A stretch of DNA of 64,000 nt from Bacillota bacterium (GCA_023439545.1 JAEXNT010000055.1:62001-126000); one strand, 5' to 3'. Counted from the first letter of the stretch, positions 42,850-52,163 are shown. Notes: generated by a model not told the origin, from the letters alone. Numbers and translations are program-made.

Positions 42850-43016
42850 ACAAGCTGTTCCTTCCTTATTTTGATGACATCATCCTATATCAAACGGTCA
42901 ATGCCTGTCAATATTTTTATCCATTTCTTACTTTTCATGTAAAATTTACTTGCATCTGTCATTATTATATCGGATAATTGATTTATCGTGAACCGATCTT
43001 TACGGGAGGCGTCAAA

Positions 43017-43346
43017 ATGAAGATTAGTTTGGGTTTTCAACCATTCAATGATTATTGGATCACCTGTTACTACAACAAAATTCTCACTCTGCTGATATCC
43101 ATTGATCCAGGCTACAAACTGGCAGCATATATGAATGATGATAACGATATCATCAAAGCGCTTGTTCGAAAAAGTAAACAGCTGCAGGATGGTTGGCTGA
43201 TAATAAGGTCCAAACATCTGATCATATATAGATCAAAGGCAGACAGAACCAGGCTTTTGGCCAGTCTCAACGAAGATGTCAGGCGCTTGTTCCAGGAAGA
43301 AATGGAACTGTGGGAAAGCGTAATAGAAAATCTTAAGCCGGCATAA
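43017..43346 (+). pseudogene. Internally deleted copy of the BtrH-like family
   Basis: This 109-residue open frame looks like a deletion product of the protein at 44837-45796. Its first ~42 residues (LGFQPFNDYWITCYYNKIL, with the Cys17 equivalent, then AAYMNDDN) align with the N-terminus of that protein (IEPYNGFWGNCITNMLVSIL, FMNDYE). Its last ~60 residues (FQEEMELWESVIENLKPA) align with the C-terminus (FINEKELWLDFINGLPG). About 200 residues with the His and Asp of the presumed triad are missing, and the junction is in frame. GGGAGG stands before the ATG at 43017, so a short protein may still be made, but it cannot be an enzyme of the same type. Confidence 0.65.
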
Positions 43347-43359
43347 TCTTCTCGGGTCG

Positions 43360-44160
43360 TCATTTGATTTCACTGATAGACATTAAATTCAGTTTCAGGC
43401 ATTTGACAATTGCCTGCACAGAACACTCTACGTCCAATTTTTTAAATATGTTCTTTTTGTGATACTTCACTGTATTCAGAGCAATCCCCTTCTTCAGCGC
43501 AATAGTTTTATCGGGCAGCCCCATTGCCAGGAATCTTAAAATTTCCAACTGCCTTTCATTTAGCTTGGTTTCCATGCACTTTGGTAAAACAGGACCGCTT
43601 TCTTTTATTTTGAATTCATGAACCATCTTATATGCAGACAGCTCAATAATTGCCATTAGTTCCGTATTAACAGGCTTTCCCAATCTGCAAACCGCCAGAT
43701 ACCCGACAATAGCTCCATTGACAACAAGTGGTGTTGCATAAAAATAGCAGCTTTTCAAAAAATCACAATAGTGATGACTCGGCATGGTATATACAGATTT
43801 CCCCATTCTACCGGCTAAAGAGATCGCATTCGTTCCGCAGCTTTCCTCTGCAAAAGACAGTCCCTCCATGATCCCCAGTATGTTCAGTTGTGTATTCATA
43901 TCCCTGCAGCATCTCTTTTTTAGAAGCAGCCCCTCTGAATTTGCCAGTAAAAATGCCAGACTGTCATGCATGGCTAATTCCTCAAATTCCTTGCCAAGAC
44001 TTTCAAACAGGGACATCAGCAGTTCACTTTCCTGAAATATCGTTTGCAGGGCTTCGTCATTCACATGTGCACAGGAAGGGTCAATGGAGTTTGCCAACCC
44101 CGCATTGATACATCTTGTCCAGGATGCCAGAATTTCGTCAATTGATTGATTCTTTTTCAT
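43360..44160 (-). CDS. LuxR-type regulator with AcoR-like sensor domain
   Basis: This 266-residue protein starts like sigma-54 activators of the AcoR/DhaR group (ILASWTRCINAGL, then a GAF-like domain with GLSFAEESCGTNAISLA and YCDFLKSCYFYATPL). Instead of an AAA+ domain it ends in a LuxR helix-turn-helix (LNERQLEILRFLAMGLPDK, ALNTVKYHKKNIFKKL). So it would bind a small ligand through the N-domain and activate ordinary sigma-A promoters. It lies between copies of the BtrH-like family and upstream of the biosynthetic operon, and is the best local candidate for a cluster regulator. Confidence 0.82.
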   Translation of the reverse strand: MKKNQSIDEILASWTRCINAGLANSIDPSCAHVNDEALQTIFQESELLMSLFESLGKEFEELAMHDSLAFLLANSEGLLLKKRCCRDMNTQLNILGIMEGLSFAEESCGTNAISLAGRMGKSVYTMPSHHYCDFLKSCYFYATPLVVNGAIVGYLAVCRLGKPVNTELMAIIELSAYKMVHEFKIKESGPVLPKCMETKLNERQLEILRFLAMGLPDKTIALKKGIALNTVKYHKKNIFKKLDVECSVQAIVKCLKLNLMSISEIK

Positions 44161-44311
44161 ACTAAGCGCCCCACTAAAACAATACGTTTTCTGTATTCAT
44201 CTTCTCTCTTTCAGGTTTTAATATAATTATTCGATGAAAATTATCATTTTCCTACTTTTCTTCTATTATTTCCCATTTTTAACGATTCGTGAACCCTCTC
44301 AACAATATACA

Positions 44312-44722
44312 ATATGGAAATCGCTGAGATTTCTGAAAAATTAGGCAGAGAGGAGGCTTGGGAAATATTTTGCTGACGGCCTGCCACGGTCGGGAGGATT
44401 ACCGTATCATAACCTTGAAAAACAGCAAACTCGAGCCTTACAAGCTGGATATGAACCAAATTACCCGGGACGCGGAAAGAATGCTTTCCAACCTGGATGA
44501 ATTCATCGGGAAGAAAACCCTTTTGGAGAAGACGAGTCTGGCAGATGATATTTCAAATGTATACTTTTACGGGAATGAATTCATCAAGATTTCCCGCAGG
44601 TGTTGGGGAATGAGCTTCTGTTTGAAACAATGAGGGCAAGCAAGCTTTTGAGCGATGTGCCCGTTGCCCGCTTGACTGAATCTGTCAGGGCGCTCAGTAT
44701 CTATTGGGAAATGGTGCATTAA
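44312..44722 (+). pseudogene. Frameshifted fragment of the BtrH-like family
   Basis: The reading frame ending at 44633 contains EDYRIITLKNSKLEPYKL and MLSNLDEFIGKK, matching EDYRIISFKNSELKPYIL and IISNLEAFIGSN of the intact gene next door. After KISRR the match jumps to another frame (GNELLFETMRASKLLSDVP, then ARLTESVRALSIYWE), which aligns with GNALLFESLKKKELLDEAP and DRLMQCARDMSVRW. One small indel near 44600 therefore broke the gene, and its first half is missing. A weak further match upstream (from 44312) is in yet another frame. Confidence 0.75.
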
Positions 44723-44779
44723 TTAGTCATGTCGATATTCTTCTCTACGATACCAATTAAGTCCTTATTATGTATAAAT

Positions 44780-44811
44780 TTGTAAATCATTATTGTCTAT
44801 GTTAATATAAT
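44780..44811 (+). promoter_or_regulatory. Possible promoter of the intact BtrH-like gene
   Basis: TTGTAA (44780-44785), a 17-base spacer and TAATAT (44803-44808), overlapping a TATAAT at 44806-44811, lie about 25 bases before the start codon. Confidence 0.35.
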
Positions 44812-44836
44812 AGTAAAAAAGCTGAGGTGAGTTTTG

Positions 44837-45796
44837 ATGAAATACCTGAAACAAATCGAACCGTATAACGGTTTCTGGGGCAACTGCATCACAAACATGC
44901 TGGTGAGTATTCTTATGAGCAGGGACCCAAGCTACGAGCCGCTGATCTTCATGAATGACTACGAATATAGCTGTGATTATTCGACAGGCGCCCTTTTCCA
45001 CATAAACTATACAAGAGACTATTACCGATATTTCAGGAATAATCACTTCAGCTTTCAATATTGTCGCTTTGCCAATAGAGAGAGCTTTTTTGACGAGTTC
45101 AAGGAGGTTCTGATCAACAGCCCTTATATCTCTGTAAATGTGGATTTGTATTATTGGAACAGGGAAGGAGCCTATTTCAATAAGGTACACTACCCCCACT
45201 TTTCCTTTATCATAGGATTTGATGAGGAAGAAGGTATTATTTATGCGGTTGAAGATGACACAAACCTGAACTACCTGATTCGAAAGATTTCAATGGATGA
45301 TTTTTTCAAAGCAGTCTACTCGGAATATAAGGGCGACCAGGAGGATTACCGGATCATATCTTTCAAAAACAGCGAACTGAAGCCATACATTCTTAACGTA
45401 AATCAGGTGGTAGCCAATGCCGGAAAAATCATATCCAATCTGGAAGCATTTATAGGGTCAAACTATATCATTGATCCGAAGCTGTTAAAGGAAAACAGCT
45501 CCTATGCTACCCATCTCGCCTATGAATTTTTTAAAATATCCAATCGGTTTACAGGGAATGCACTTCTTTTTGAATCACTGAAGAAAAAGGAACTTTTGGA
45601 CGAAGCGCCGGCTGACCGGCTGATGCAATGTGCCAGGGATATGAGCGTCAGGTGGAACCTACTCAGAAGTCTTTATTTGAAATACTGCAAAAGCAATTTG
45701 ATATCAGATATTGATAAAATCGAAAAAAAAGCTATAGGCCTTTTCATCAATGAAAAAGAACTATGGCTGGATTTCATCAATGGATTGCCAGGGTAA
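44837..45796 (+). CDS. BtrH-like cysteine-protease-fold protein, copy 3
   Basis: This 319-residue protein is a distant relative of the two BtrH-type acyltransferases. It has YNGFWGNCITNML with Cys17, VDLYYWNREGAYFNKVHYPH with His121 in HFSFIIGFDEEEG, and VEDDTNL with Asp140, in the same order and spacing as VDMYYMRYHRAY and HAVIITGYNQEEG of copy 2. The C-terminal half is helical and lacks other known motifs. It lies on the opposite strand from the operon, downstream of a broken copy. GAGGTGA precedes the ATG at 44837. It may act on a related carrier-bound or peptide substrate; no function is established. Confidence 0.7.
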   Translation: MKYLKQIEPYNGFWGNCITNMLVSILMSRDPSYEPLIFMNDYEYSCDYSTGALFHINYTRDYYRYFRNNHFSFQYCRFANRESFFDEFKEVLINSPYISVNVDLYYWNREGAYFNKVHYPHFSFIIGFDEEEGIIYAVEDDTNLNYLIRKISMDDFFKAVYSEYKGDQEDYRIISFKNSELKPYILNVNQVVANAGKIISNLEAFIGSNYIIDPKLLKENSSYATHLAYEFFKISNRFTGNALLFESLKKKELLDEAPADRLMQCARDMSVRWNLLRSLYLKYCKSNLISDIDKIEKKAIGLFINEKELWLDFINGLPG

Positions 45797-45898
45797 GTCT
45801 GGTTATTCACCTTGTTGTCACTGGTGGCAATCCCTTTTTTCTGCCAAACTTCAGATAATTCGCTACTCATTACATGAAATGTACGTAATATAGTGGAG

Positions 45899-46405
45899 TT
45901 AGAATTGTTCTAAAAAAGCACCTATATCTTTTTTGCTTCCAAGCGTGATGACTTTCTCCGCATAGGGAGCGATCCGGCCTCTCAAGCCGTCCTTCTGCAA
46001 GTCGTAGTCTCTCGACCATTGAAGCATGCTTCTCAGCATTTGGAAATTCGGAGCATATAAACATTCTTCGAGCCCCAGACGCTGTCTAAACCAGCGTTTG
46101 ATGATCCTGCAATTCCTTATGGCAGAAGGGATTTCAAGCAGCACGATCATATCCGCTTTCTTCATACCGGCTTCAAAGCAGGGCCTGCCTACGTCTTCAA
46201 TGATCCAGTCTGGCTCTTCTATTATTGATGAAAAAAGCTTGTCGCGGTCTTCAGCCTGTCGCTTAATATTACCCCAGGGGGACGAACTGTCGGGAATATG
46301 TACGACCTCGTCAAGCGACCGACAGGGTATGCCTGACACCTTGGACAGTTTTTTTGCGAGCGTGGATTTGCCGCTGGAAACCGCGCCGACGATATATATT
46401 TTCAT
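45899..46405 (-). CDS. Adenylate-kinase-like P-loop protein (FlaR/topology modulator type)
   Basis: This 168-residue protein starts MKIYIVGAVSSGKSTLAKKL, a Walker A loop, followed by LDEVVHIP, PDWIIEDVGRP and MIVLLEIPSAIRNCRIIKRW. The layout matches small AAA/adenylate-kinase-like proteins annotated as topology modulation protein. The cellular substrate is unknown. It lies alone between two unrelated genes. Confidence 0.78.
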   Translation of the reverse strand: MKIYIVGAVSSGKSTLAKKLSKVSGIPCRSLDEVVHIPDSSSPWGNIKRQAEDRDKLFSSIIEEPDWIIEDVGRPCFEAGMKKADMIVLLEIPSAIRNCRIIKRWFRQRLGLEECLYAPNFQMLRSMLQWSRDYDLQKDGLRGRIAPYAEKVITLGSKKDIGAFLEQF

Positions 46406-46538
46406 TCTCGTGCTTTCTTTTCTACAACTTATTTGTCCAGAGCTTCAGAGTAATGCTGCCTTTTATGCGTAAAATGTAACTAATACAAAGTAATAATATC
46501 GATATTTTCCCATACGGTCAACTTGCCGGTGTCATTAT

Positions 46539-46573
46539 AAAGGCCGGTTGTTCCCTTTAGGAAGAACCGGCCC
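46539..46573 (-). terminator. Terminator of the WG-repeat lipoprotein gene
   Basis: AGGCCGGTTGTTCCC (46541-46555) and GAAGAACCGGCC (46561-46572) form a stem with one mismatch, 20 bases after the stop codon. The T run on the minus strand is short. Confidence 0.6.
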
Positions 46574-46592
46574 AGGATATCAGTAGTAAAGG

Positions 46593-48527
46593 TTAGTTGA
46601 ATGAATTCCAGAAAGCTCCTTCCTTATCCAGAATATTCACCATCTCATCGAATTTGACAGAAAATTCGGGGAAGCCTGCTGCATAAGGCGCTATTTCGTA
46701 AGGAGTGAAATACAGTACGAGCGAATCCCCGGTAACATAAAATAGTTGATCCTTTGCTATGCCCTTGAAATATTCAGTCCAGTAGAGATTGTTTTCGGGA
46801 TCGGACGCCATTTTGTCCTTCATCTGCTTTCCGACGATACCGCTCAAAACCTTGGTGTAGTTACTGCCTCTTTTGAACAGATCCTTCAGCTGGTATACCG
46901 ACCCGCTTTTCAGATCGATATGGATGTACTCCTGACTGGGCATCCCGTGTGCGGCTCCCTTGGGGTAATAATAACCCGTTTTCTTCAGCGCCAGCAGATC
47001 CTTTTTTTGAAATCCGACGGAAAAATCACTGTCATATTGATAATCAAGGCTGTCTTCCGGCTTTATCGACGCTGCGGACGTATCGCTGGTTTCACTGCCT
47101 AGCAATTCATTCAACATCTCTTGAGCTTTGGGATCGGACATACCGCTCAATACGGGGTAATAAACGAGGTAATCCCTGTTCGGTCTGAATTTATTCTCGG
47201 TGATTGTCACTCCGCCGTCCAGTTGTATGGAAGATGCTGGTTTATAGACCACTTCGCCCTTATCATTCATATAATAAAGCCTTTGATCGACATTTGCACA
47301 TATAAGGTCGCCTGTCTTCTCCAACGTTCCCGAGCCTTCCGCCGAGGGAAGCGAGTCGACGCGTTTACCGGCAGTATCTATAAAGTAAAGCTCTTTGCCG
47401 TCATTGACCGATGCGGTCCCATCCTCGAAGGGTTGCAATATGTCATTGTAAATGAAATCGGTCAGCAATTTACCGTTCTGATCCGCAAGCGCATACCTGG
47501 TTCCCGCAGGCGGAAAATTCGGATCCACAGCCATGCCGACCGCGAACATATTCTCACCCAACTGCCTTACATCGCTGTATTTTGGCTGGATCACAAACTG
47601 CCCTACCCTGTCGGTCAGTCCGTACAGGTTGTTTCCCGAAGCGTCCTGTATACCTGCCGACGCCTTCCCGCCCTCAAAGCTTCCGGCAAAGGAAAAGGAC
47701 GGCTGAATAACGATATCTCCGTTGATATCCAGGTACCCGTATTTTTCATTTTCGTCGGAGCGGAACTCCATCATACCGTCAGAGATCTTGCCCACATATA
47801 TATAATTGAACATCTTCAAAACATTTCCCGAAAGATCAATCAAGGCAAACTGCTTCTCTGATAGCATTACCGTCGCCTTGCCGTCTTCGAATTCCGTGGC
47901 GTTCTGATAAGCAGCCCCGATAGCCGGTTTTCCGCTTTCATCCAAATAGCCGTATATATATGCGCCATCCTTTGTTTTCGTCAGGTAAATCGCACGCTTG
48001 TTATTATAAGTGCCGATGAAGCTGTATTTATCGGATATCTTTTTACCGGATTCATCCAAAATAACGCTGCCTTCGGCAACCGAAGCTGTGGCAAAGCCTT
48101 CCCGGTAATCGGCTATATAGTCATATACAGGCTCAGCAATAAATTTGCCCGTCCTGTCGATAATGCCAAACCTGTTACCCTTGCAAACAACAGCCAAACC
48201 GTTGTCCTGAAATTCCCCCGCCTGCGAAAATTGCGGCTCTACGGCAAATCTGCCCGTATCGTCGATGTAGCCCCATTTGCTGCCGTCCAGGTAATTTTCC
48301 TGCGCAGGGTAAAGCATTGTATTTTCCGTATTCACTGTATCCTTGCCGCTCGACGTTCCTTCGGCGCCGGCGTCTGTCCCGGTGGTTGCCGCCGCCCCGG
48401 TGACTGCCGTATCATTTTCCGCGGTATCCTGCATGTTGCCGACAGTAAGGACACTGCTGCAGGAAGCAGTAATGACGAGTATTACCGCCGATATTGCCAA
48501 GGCAAATGTCTTTCTCAATCTGTTCAT
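46593..48527 (-). CDS. WG-repeat lipoprotein with C-terminal DUF3298 domain
   Basis: The 644-residue precursor has a lipoprotein signal with lipobox ITASC (Cys23) and a Thr/Ala/Gly linker. About eight WG (KWG) repeats follow between residues ~80 and 400, each with a G-Y/I-I-D-x-x-G-K/R/N-F/L core (GYIDDTGRFAVEPQF, GIIDRTGKFIAEPVY, GYLDINGDIVIQPSF). The C-terminal ~200 residues (DYLVYYPVLSGM, YYPKGAAHGMPSQEYIHIDL) are a DUF3298/DUF4163-type domain, related to the extracellular part of RsiV. It would be tethered to the outer face of the membrane and bind a ligand such as peptidoglycan fragments. Function is unproven. Confidence 0.87.
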   Translation of the reverse strand: MNRLRKTFALAISAVILVITASCSSVLTVGNMQDTAENDTAVTGAAATTGTDAGAEGTSSGKDTVNTENTMLYPAQENYLDGSKWGYIDDTGRFAVEPQFSQAGEFQDNGLAVVCKGNRFGIIDRTGKFIAEPVYDYIADYREGFATASVAEGSVILDESGKKISDKYSFIGTYNNKRAIYLTKTKDGAYIYGYLDESGKPAIGAAYQNATEFEDGKATVMLSEKQFALIDLSGNVLKMFNYIYVGKISDGMMEFRSDENEKYGYLDINGDIVIQPSFSFAGSFEGGKASAGIQDASGNNLYGLTDRVGQFVIQPKYSDVRQLGENMFAVGMAVDPNFPPAGTRYALADQNGKLLTDFIYNDILQPFEDGTASVNDGKELYFIDTAGKRVDSLPSAEGSGTLEKTGDLICANVDQRLYYMNDKGEVVYKPASSIQLDGGVTITENKFRPNRDYLVYYPVLSGMSDPKAQEMLNELLGSETSDTSAASIKPEDSLDYQYDSDFSVGFQKKDLLALKKTGYYYPKGAAHGMPSQEYIHIDLKSGSVYQLKDLFKRGSNYTKVLSGIVGKQMKDKMASDPENNLYWTEYFKGIAKDQLFYVTGDSLVLYFTPYEIAPYAAGFPEFSVKFDEMVNILDKEGAFWNSFN

Positions 48528-48620
48528 ACAGCCTCCAAAAATTGTTAGTCTACCATAATTTATAATAACATATCACTTGTGTTATAATGTTAAAAACAAA
48601 GTAAAGGATATCGCTAAAAT

Positions 48621-49286
48621 ATGTTCAAATACGAAACACATCTGCATACCGACGAAACCAGTCCCTGTGGGAGAGTACCCGCCGTTGAGTCAGTCCGCAT
48701 ATACAAAAAAGCCGGTTATACAGGAATAGTCGTAACAGACCATTACACCCGCGGTTTTTTTGAAAAGCAGCTTTTCAAAAGCTGGGATGACAAAATCGAC
48801 CTTTATCTGGCGGGTTACCACAAGGCCCTGGAAGAAGGCGCAAAGCTCGATCTGGACGTCCACCTCGGAATGGAGATACAATTTAATGAAAACGCGAACG
48901 ACTACCTTGTCTACGGTTTTGACGAACATTTCCTCCGCATGTACAAAAAACTGTACAAGCTAGGTCTGGAGGCTTTCAGAAAGCTCACGGCAGGGAACGG
49001 TATCATTATAGTGCAGGCGCATCCCTTCAGGCCGCGGATGATACCGGCCAAACCTTCTCTGATAGATGGCGTCGAGATATATAATGGCAATCCGAGGCAT
49101 GATTCCTCCAACCACCTGGCATTCGAGTATGCGAAGGAGAACGGACTTAAAATGCTGTCCGGCTCGGATTTCCACCAGGTGCAGGATGCCGCAAGGGGCG
49201 GGATAATCGTCGGCAGCCGCATCGAACCCGGCGCTTTCGCAGGTACGATAATGGAGAGCGGCAATATCGAATACATACAGACCTGA
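48621..49286 (+). CDS. PHP-domain phosphoesterase
   Basis: This 221-residue protein has the metal-binding motifs of the PHP family: YETHLHTDETSPCG near the start, VTDHYT, VHLGMEIQFNE, IIVQAHPFRP and SGSDFHQ near the end. Such proteins hydrolyse phosphoesters, for example histidinol phosphate or 3',5'-nucleoside phosphates. The substrate is unknown. It has an ordinary AAAGGA ribosome site and a TATAAT about 33 bases upstream (48583-48588). Confidence 0.87.
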   Translation: MFKYETHLHTDETSPCGRVPAVESVRIYKKAGYTGIVVTDHYTRGFFEKQLFKSWDDKIDLYLAGYHKALEEGAKLDLDVHLGMEIQFNENANDYLVYGFDEHFLRMYKKLYKLGLEAFRKLTAGNGIIIVQAHPFRPRMIPAKPSLIDGVEIYNGNPRHDSSNHLAFEYAKENGLKMLSGSDFHQVQDAARGGIIVGSRIEPGAFAGTIMESGNIEYIQT

Positions 49287-49402
49287 ACGTTTTAAGCAAA
49301 TCTTCTATAAAACAATAATTCTTTCAGACACCGCACCCCGCCTTTCGTATGATTTAGTGTAAACAATAAAACAAGCATATTGAAATAAAGGAGTGCAAGA
49401 TT

Positions 49403-49609
49403 ATGGATAGAAGACTGTTTTTGTCTGACAGCAATAAAAAGATTGGCGGCGTTTGCGGAGGCATCGGCGAATACTTTGGTATAGATCCTACAATAGTAAG
49501 GTTGTTATGGTTCCTCTCGATCTTCCTCGACGGTATCGGACTGCTCGCGTATTTCATCGCATGGATAGTGATACCCAGGCGCAGCAGCTGCAAGTATCAC
49601 GACTGGTAA
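49403..49609 (+). CDS. PspC-domain membrane protein
   Basis: This 68-residue protein has the PspC pattern: RRLFLSDSNKKIGGVCGGIG, EYFGIDPTIVRLLW, and one membrane helix with GIGLLAYFIAWIVIPR. PspC proteins belong to the envelope-stress (phage shock) system. This is the minimal single-domain form. A strong terminator follows at 49645-49677. GGAG precedes the ATG. Confidence 0.9.
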   Translation: MDRRLFLSDSNKKIGGVCGGIGEYFGIDPTIVRLLWFLSIFLDGIGLLAYFIAWIVIPRRSSCKYHDW

Positions 49610-49644
49610 AACTAGCTGAAGGAAGTTTGTTTATCACCCTTTGA

Positions 49645-49677
49645 AGCAGGTCCGCAAGCCGGGCCTGCCTTTTTTTT
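49645..49677 (+). terminator. Terminator of the PspC gene
   Basis: GCAGGTCCG pairs with CGGGCCTGC around a 5-base loop, followed by an eight-T run. Confidence 0.85.
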
Positions 49678-49689
49678 GCGGAATGAGTT

Positions 49690-49758
49690 GAAACGCAGGG
49701 ATGGTTCTTTTGTAATATTTCACTAACGAAACGGAACAAAAGAACCGTCCCTACGTTT
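49690..49758. repeat. GGGACGGTTC-family inverted repeat, copy 1
   Basis: GAAACGCAGGGATGGTTCTTTTGT is one arm in outline (49690-49713; only part shown matches base for base) and ACAAAAGAACCGTCCCTACG with TTTC at 49735-49758 is the other. The two arms pair over about 22 bases. Confidence 0.8.
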
Positions 49759-49839
49759 CGTTCCCCCGTTTTACTTGCTTCATCGTACACTTTTCTGGTA
49801 AAATATAAATAAATTCGACTTGTTCCGGAGGCGTTCGAG

Positions 49840-51150
49840 ATGAACAACGAGGCCTGGATCATTTCCGCAAACATGGGGCTCGGCCACCAAAGAGCCACCT
49901 ACCCTTTGAGAGAAATAGCATACGGCGGCATACAGCTTTTTGGAGAAGACGAAATATGCCAGAAAAAAGAGAAAAGGCAGTGGAGGATATTCCAGAATTC
50001 CTATGAATCGCTGTCCAGAACGAGGCAGATCCCGCTTATAGGTCCATCTCTGTTCAACGTACTTGAAAAGATACAGAACATATCGCCGTATTATCCTCTG
50101 CGCGACCAGTCGAAGCCTTCGCTTCAGGTGAAATCGCTTTATACGCTGGTAAACCGGGGTATGGGCAAGGGTATGAGCATGAAGCTGGCTGAAAAAAGGC
50201 TGCCCGTAATCACATCTTTTTACGCCGCTGCCATTGCGGCGGAACAGATGACGGACCTGCCGGTATACTGCATAATATGCGACGCCGACATCAACAGGGT
50301 ATGGGTTGCCGAAAGGCCGCGCGAAAGCAGGATAATATACTTCGCCCCCTGCGGCAATGCAATGCGGCGCCTTAAGGAATACGGCGTGCCCGACGAGAGG
50401 ATCTTCCTTACAGGCTTCCCGCTTCCCAAGGAAAACATCGGAAAGAACATGCACATAATACGCAGCGATCTTGCAAAAAGGCTTATCAGACTTGATCCGA
50501 CGAAACGCTTCAGGGTGATTCACGGAGAGGAAGTAAAATTCTATCTTGGCGACTGCTGGAACCCCGATCTGCCCTCAGGCCCGATAACGCTGACATATGC
50601 GGTCGGCGGCGCAGGAGCTCAGGCGGAGATAGCGGAAGGAGTCCTGAAAAGCCTGTCAAATAAAATAAAGGAAGGTAAGATACGCCTTAATCTTGTCGCA
50701 TCGCACAGGCAGGAAGTAAAGCAGTATTTCGATAAACTGCTGCAGAAAAACGGCCTGTCAACAACAGCTGGCGTACGGATCATTTACAATCAGGATAAAA
50801 ACGAGTATTTCAGGCAATTTAATGAAATAATGCACGATACGGACATACTATGGACCAAGCCCTCCGAACTGTCATTTTACTGCGGTTTGGGCATACCGAT
50901 AATAATAGCGCCTCCGATTGGTCCTCACGAAGTATATAACCAGCGCTGGCTCAGGGATCTCGGAGCCGGTCTGCATCAATCGGACCCGCAGTACTGCAGC
51001 GAATGGATAATTGATTATCTGACGGACGGAAAACTTTCACTTGCCGCATGGGACGGATTCCTGTACGCCCGTAAGCTTGGCGTCGACAAGATCGCAGAGG
51101 TGCTCGGCACTGGTGATATGGAACGGCACTACTCGCCGCTTTTAAGATGA
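49840..51150 (+). CDS. GT-B-like glycosyltransferase (MGDG synthase-type N-terminus)
   Basis: This 436-residue protein starts EAWIISANMGLGHQRAT, a glycine-rich opening like that of monogalactosyl-diacylglycerol synthases and MurG relatives. It has TYAVGGAGAQAEIAEGVL in the middle and WTKPSELSFYCGLGIPIIIA with PPIGPHEVYNQRWL near the C-terminus, the region that binds the nucleotide-sugar in GT28-like enzymes. No signal peptide is seen; a membrane-surface location is likely if it acts on lipid. The acceptor is unknown. Its neighbours include an SDR and a serine-palmitoyltransferase-like enzyme, so a glycolipid role is possible but inferred. Confidence 0.65.
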   Translation: MNNEAWIISANMGLGHQRATYPLREIAYGGIQLFGEDEICQKKEKRQWRIFQNSYESLSRTRQIPLIGPSLFNVLEKIQNISPYYPLRDQSKPSLQVKSLYTLVNRGMGKGMSMKLAEKRLPVITSFYAAAIAAEQMTDLPVYCIICDADINRVWVAERPRESRIIYFAPCGNAMRRLKEYGVPDERIFLTGFPLPKENIGKNMHIIRSDLAKRLIRLDPTKRFRVIHGEEVKFYLGDCWNPDLPSGPITLTYAVGGAGAQAEIAEGVLKSLSNKIKEGKIRLNLVASHRQEVKQYFDKLLQKNGLSTTAGVRIIYNQDKNEYFRQFNEIMHDTDILWTKPSELSFYCGLGIPIIIAPPIGPHEVYNQRWLRDLGAGLHQSDPQYCSEWIIDYLTDGKLSLAAWDGFLYARKLGVDKIAEVLGTGDMERHYSPLLR

Positions 51151-51218
51151 AAAGCCCGGCAGGACATGATGATCGGCTGTCGGGCTGTTCAATTTTCATG
51201 CTCTACTGCCGGGCTTTT
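51150..51218. terminator. Bidirectional terminator between convergent genes
   Basis: AAAAGCCCGGCAG (51150-51162) and its exact complement CTGCCGGGCTTTT (51206-51218) pair over 13 bases. An inner arm CTGTCGGGCT (51177-51186) can pair with the first arm instead. Both flanking genes end here. Confidence 0.8.
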
Positions 51219-52062
51219 ATCCTTCGTACATCTTCCCTACTACAAACGATTCCAATGCTTTAGGGATAAGCCGTTTCATAAATACGAGGAGCTTATATTG
51301 AAGTCCTACCGTTTTAACAACAGGGGGATTTCTTTTTTCAATAACCTTTCCGACAACTTTTGCAACTACAATCGGATCAGGGCCGTGAGTCTCGTCATGC
51401 TCCATCACCGCGACCGATTTATCACTGTATTTCTTGTAAGCCGAGCCTTTACCGCCTTCCTTAACGAAAATCCTGCCCGCGGTAAAGCCGGTTTTCGTAT
51501 CGCCCGGTTCCACCATCGAAACCTTGATGCCGAAGGGCTTGAGTTCATTGCGGAGCGAACCGCTCATTCCCTCGATCGCAGCCTTACTGGCAACATACAT
51601 GGATTGGTATGGAATGGGGAAAAGCGCGCCTACCGAGGACATATTGACGATAAGTCCCCTGCCCTTTTTCCTCATATACGGCAGGACTTGCCTTATAACC
51701 CTGTGCATTCCGAAGAAATTAGTATCGAGCTGTAAAAAAGCCTCTTCCGGAGAAGTGTCTTCGACAGAACCCGCAATGCCTATTCCGGCATTATTGACTA
51801 CAACCCCGATCTCACCTTCAAGTCCGATCACTTTCTCTATGGCGGCTTTGACCGAAGCCTCGGAGCATACGTCCATCAGAAGCATTTTTACAAACCCGCC
51901 GGAACTCTCGAAGCGTTCGGACTCACCCGAGTCCTCCGGTCTGGATTTTCTAGATGTCCCATATACCCTGTAGCCTTTGCGGGCCAGATAAACGGCGACT
52001 GACCTGCCGATCCCTGAAGAAGCGCCAGTAACAAATACTACATTACCATATTGACTGCTCAT
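51217..52062 (-). CDS. Short-chain dehydrogenase/reductase
   Basis: This 281-residue classical SDR has the cofactor loop VTGASSGIGRSVA, NNAGIGIAG, the catalytic Ser in IVNMSSVGAL and YVASKAAIEG with Tyr and Lys. The C-terminal ~40 residues are hydrophobic and basic (VGLQYKLLVFMKRLIPKAL), as seen in SDRs that act on lipids or steroids at the membrane. The substrate is unknown. It lies between the glycosyltransferase-like gene and, further away, the serine-palmitoyltransferase-like gene, so reduction of a 3-keto-lipid is one possibility. Confidence 0.88.
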   Translation of the reverse strand: MSSQYGNVVFVTGASSGIGRSVAVYLARKGYRVYGTSRKSRPEDSGESERFESSGGFVKMLLMDVCSEASVKAAIEKVIGLEGEIGVVVNNAGIGIAGSVEDTSPEEAFLQLDTNFFGMHRVIRQVLPYMRKKGRGLIVNMSSVGALFPIPYQSMYVASKAAIEGMSGSLRNELKPFGIKVSMVEPGDTKTGFTAGRIFVKEGGKGSAYKKYSDKSVAVMEHDETHGPDPIVVAKVVGKVIEKRNPPVVKTVGLQYKLLVFMKRLIPKALESFVVGKMYEG

Positions 52063-52163
52063 ATGTACCTCCGGAAAACAGCTATTTCACTTATTTTACC
52101 ATAAAACCGCTTTAAGTGAAACCGCCGTATAAAGACCCCCGGAGGAGCTGTATCACGTTCTTT

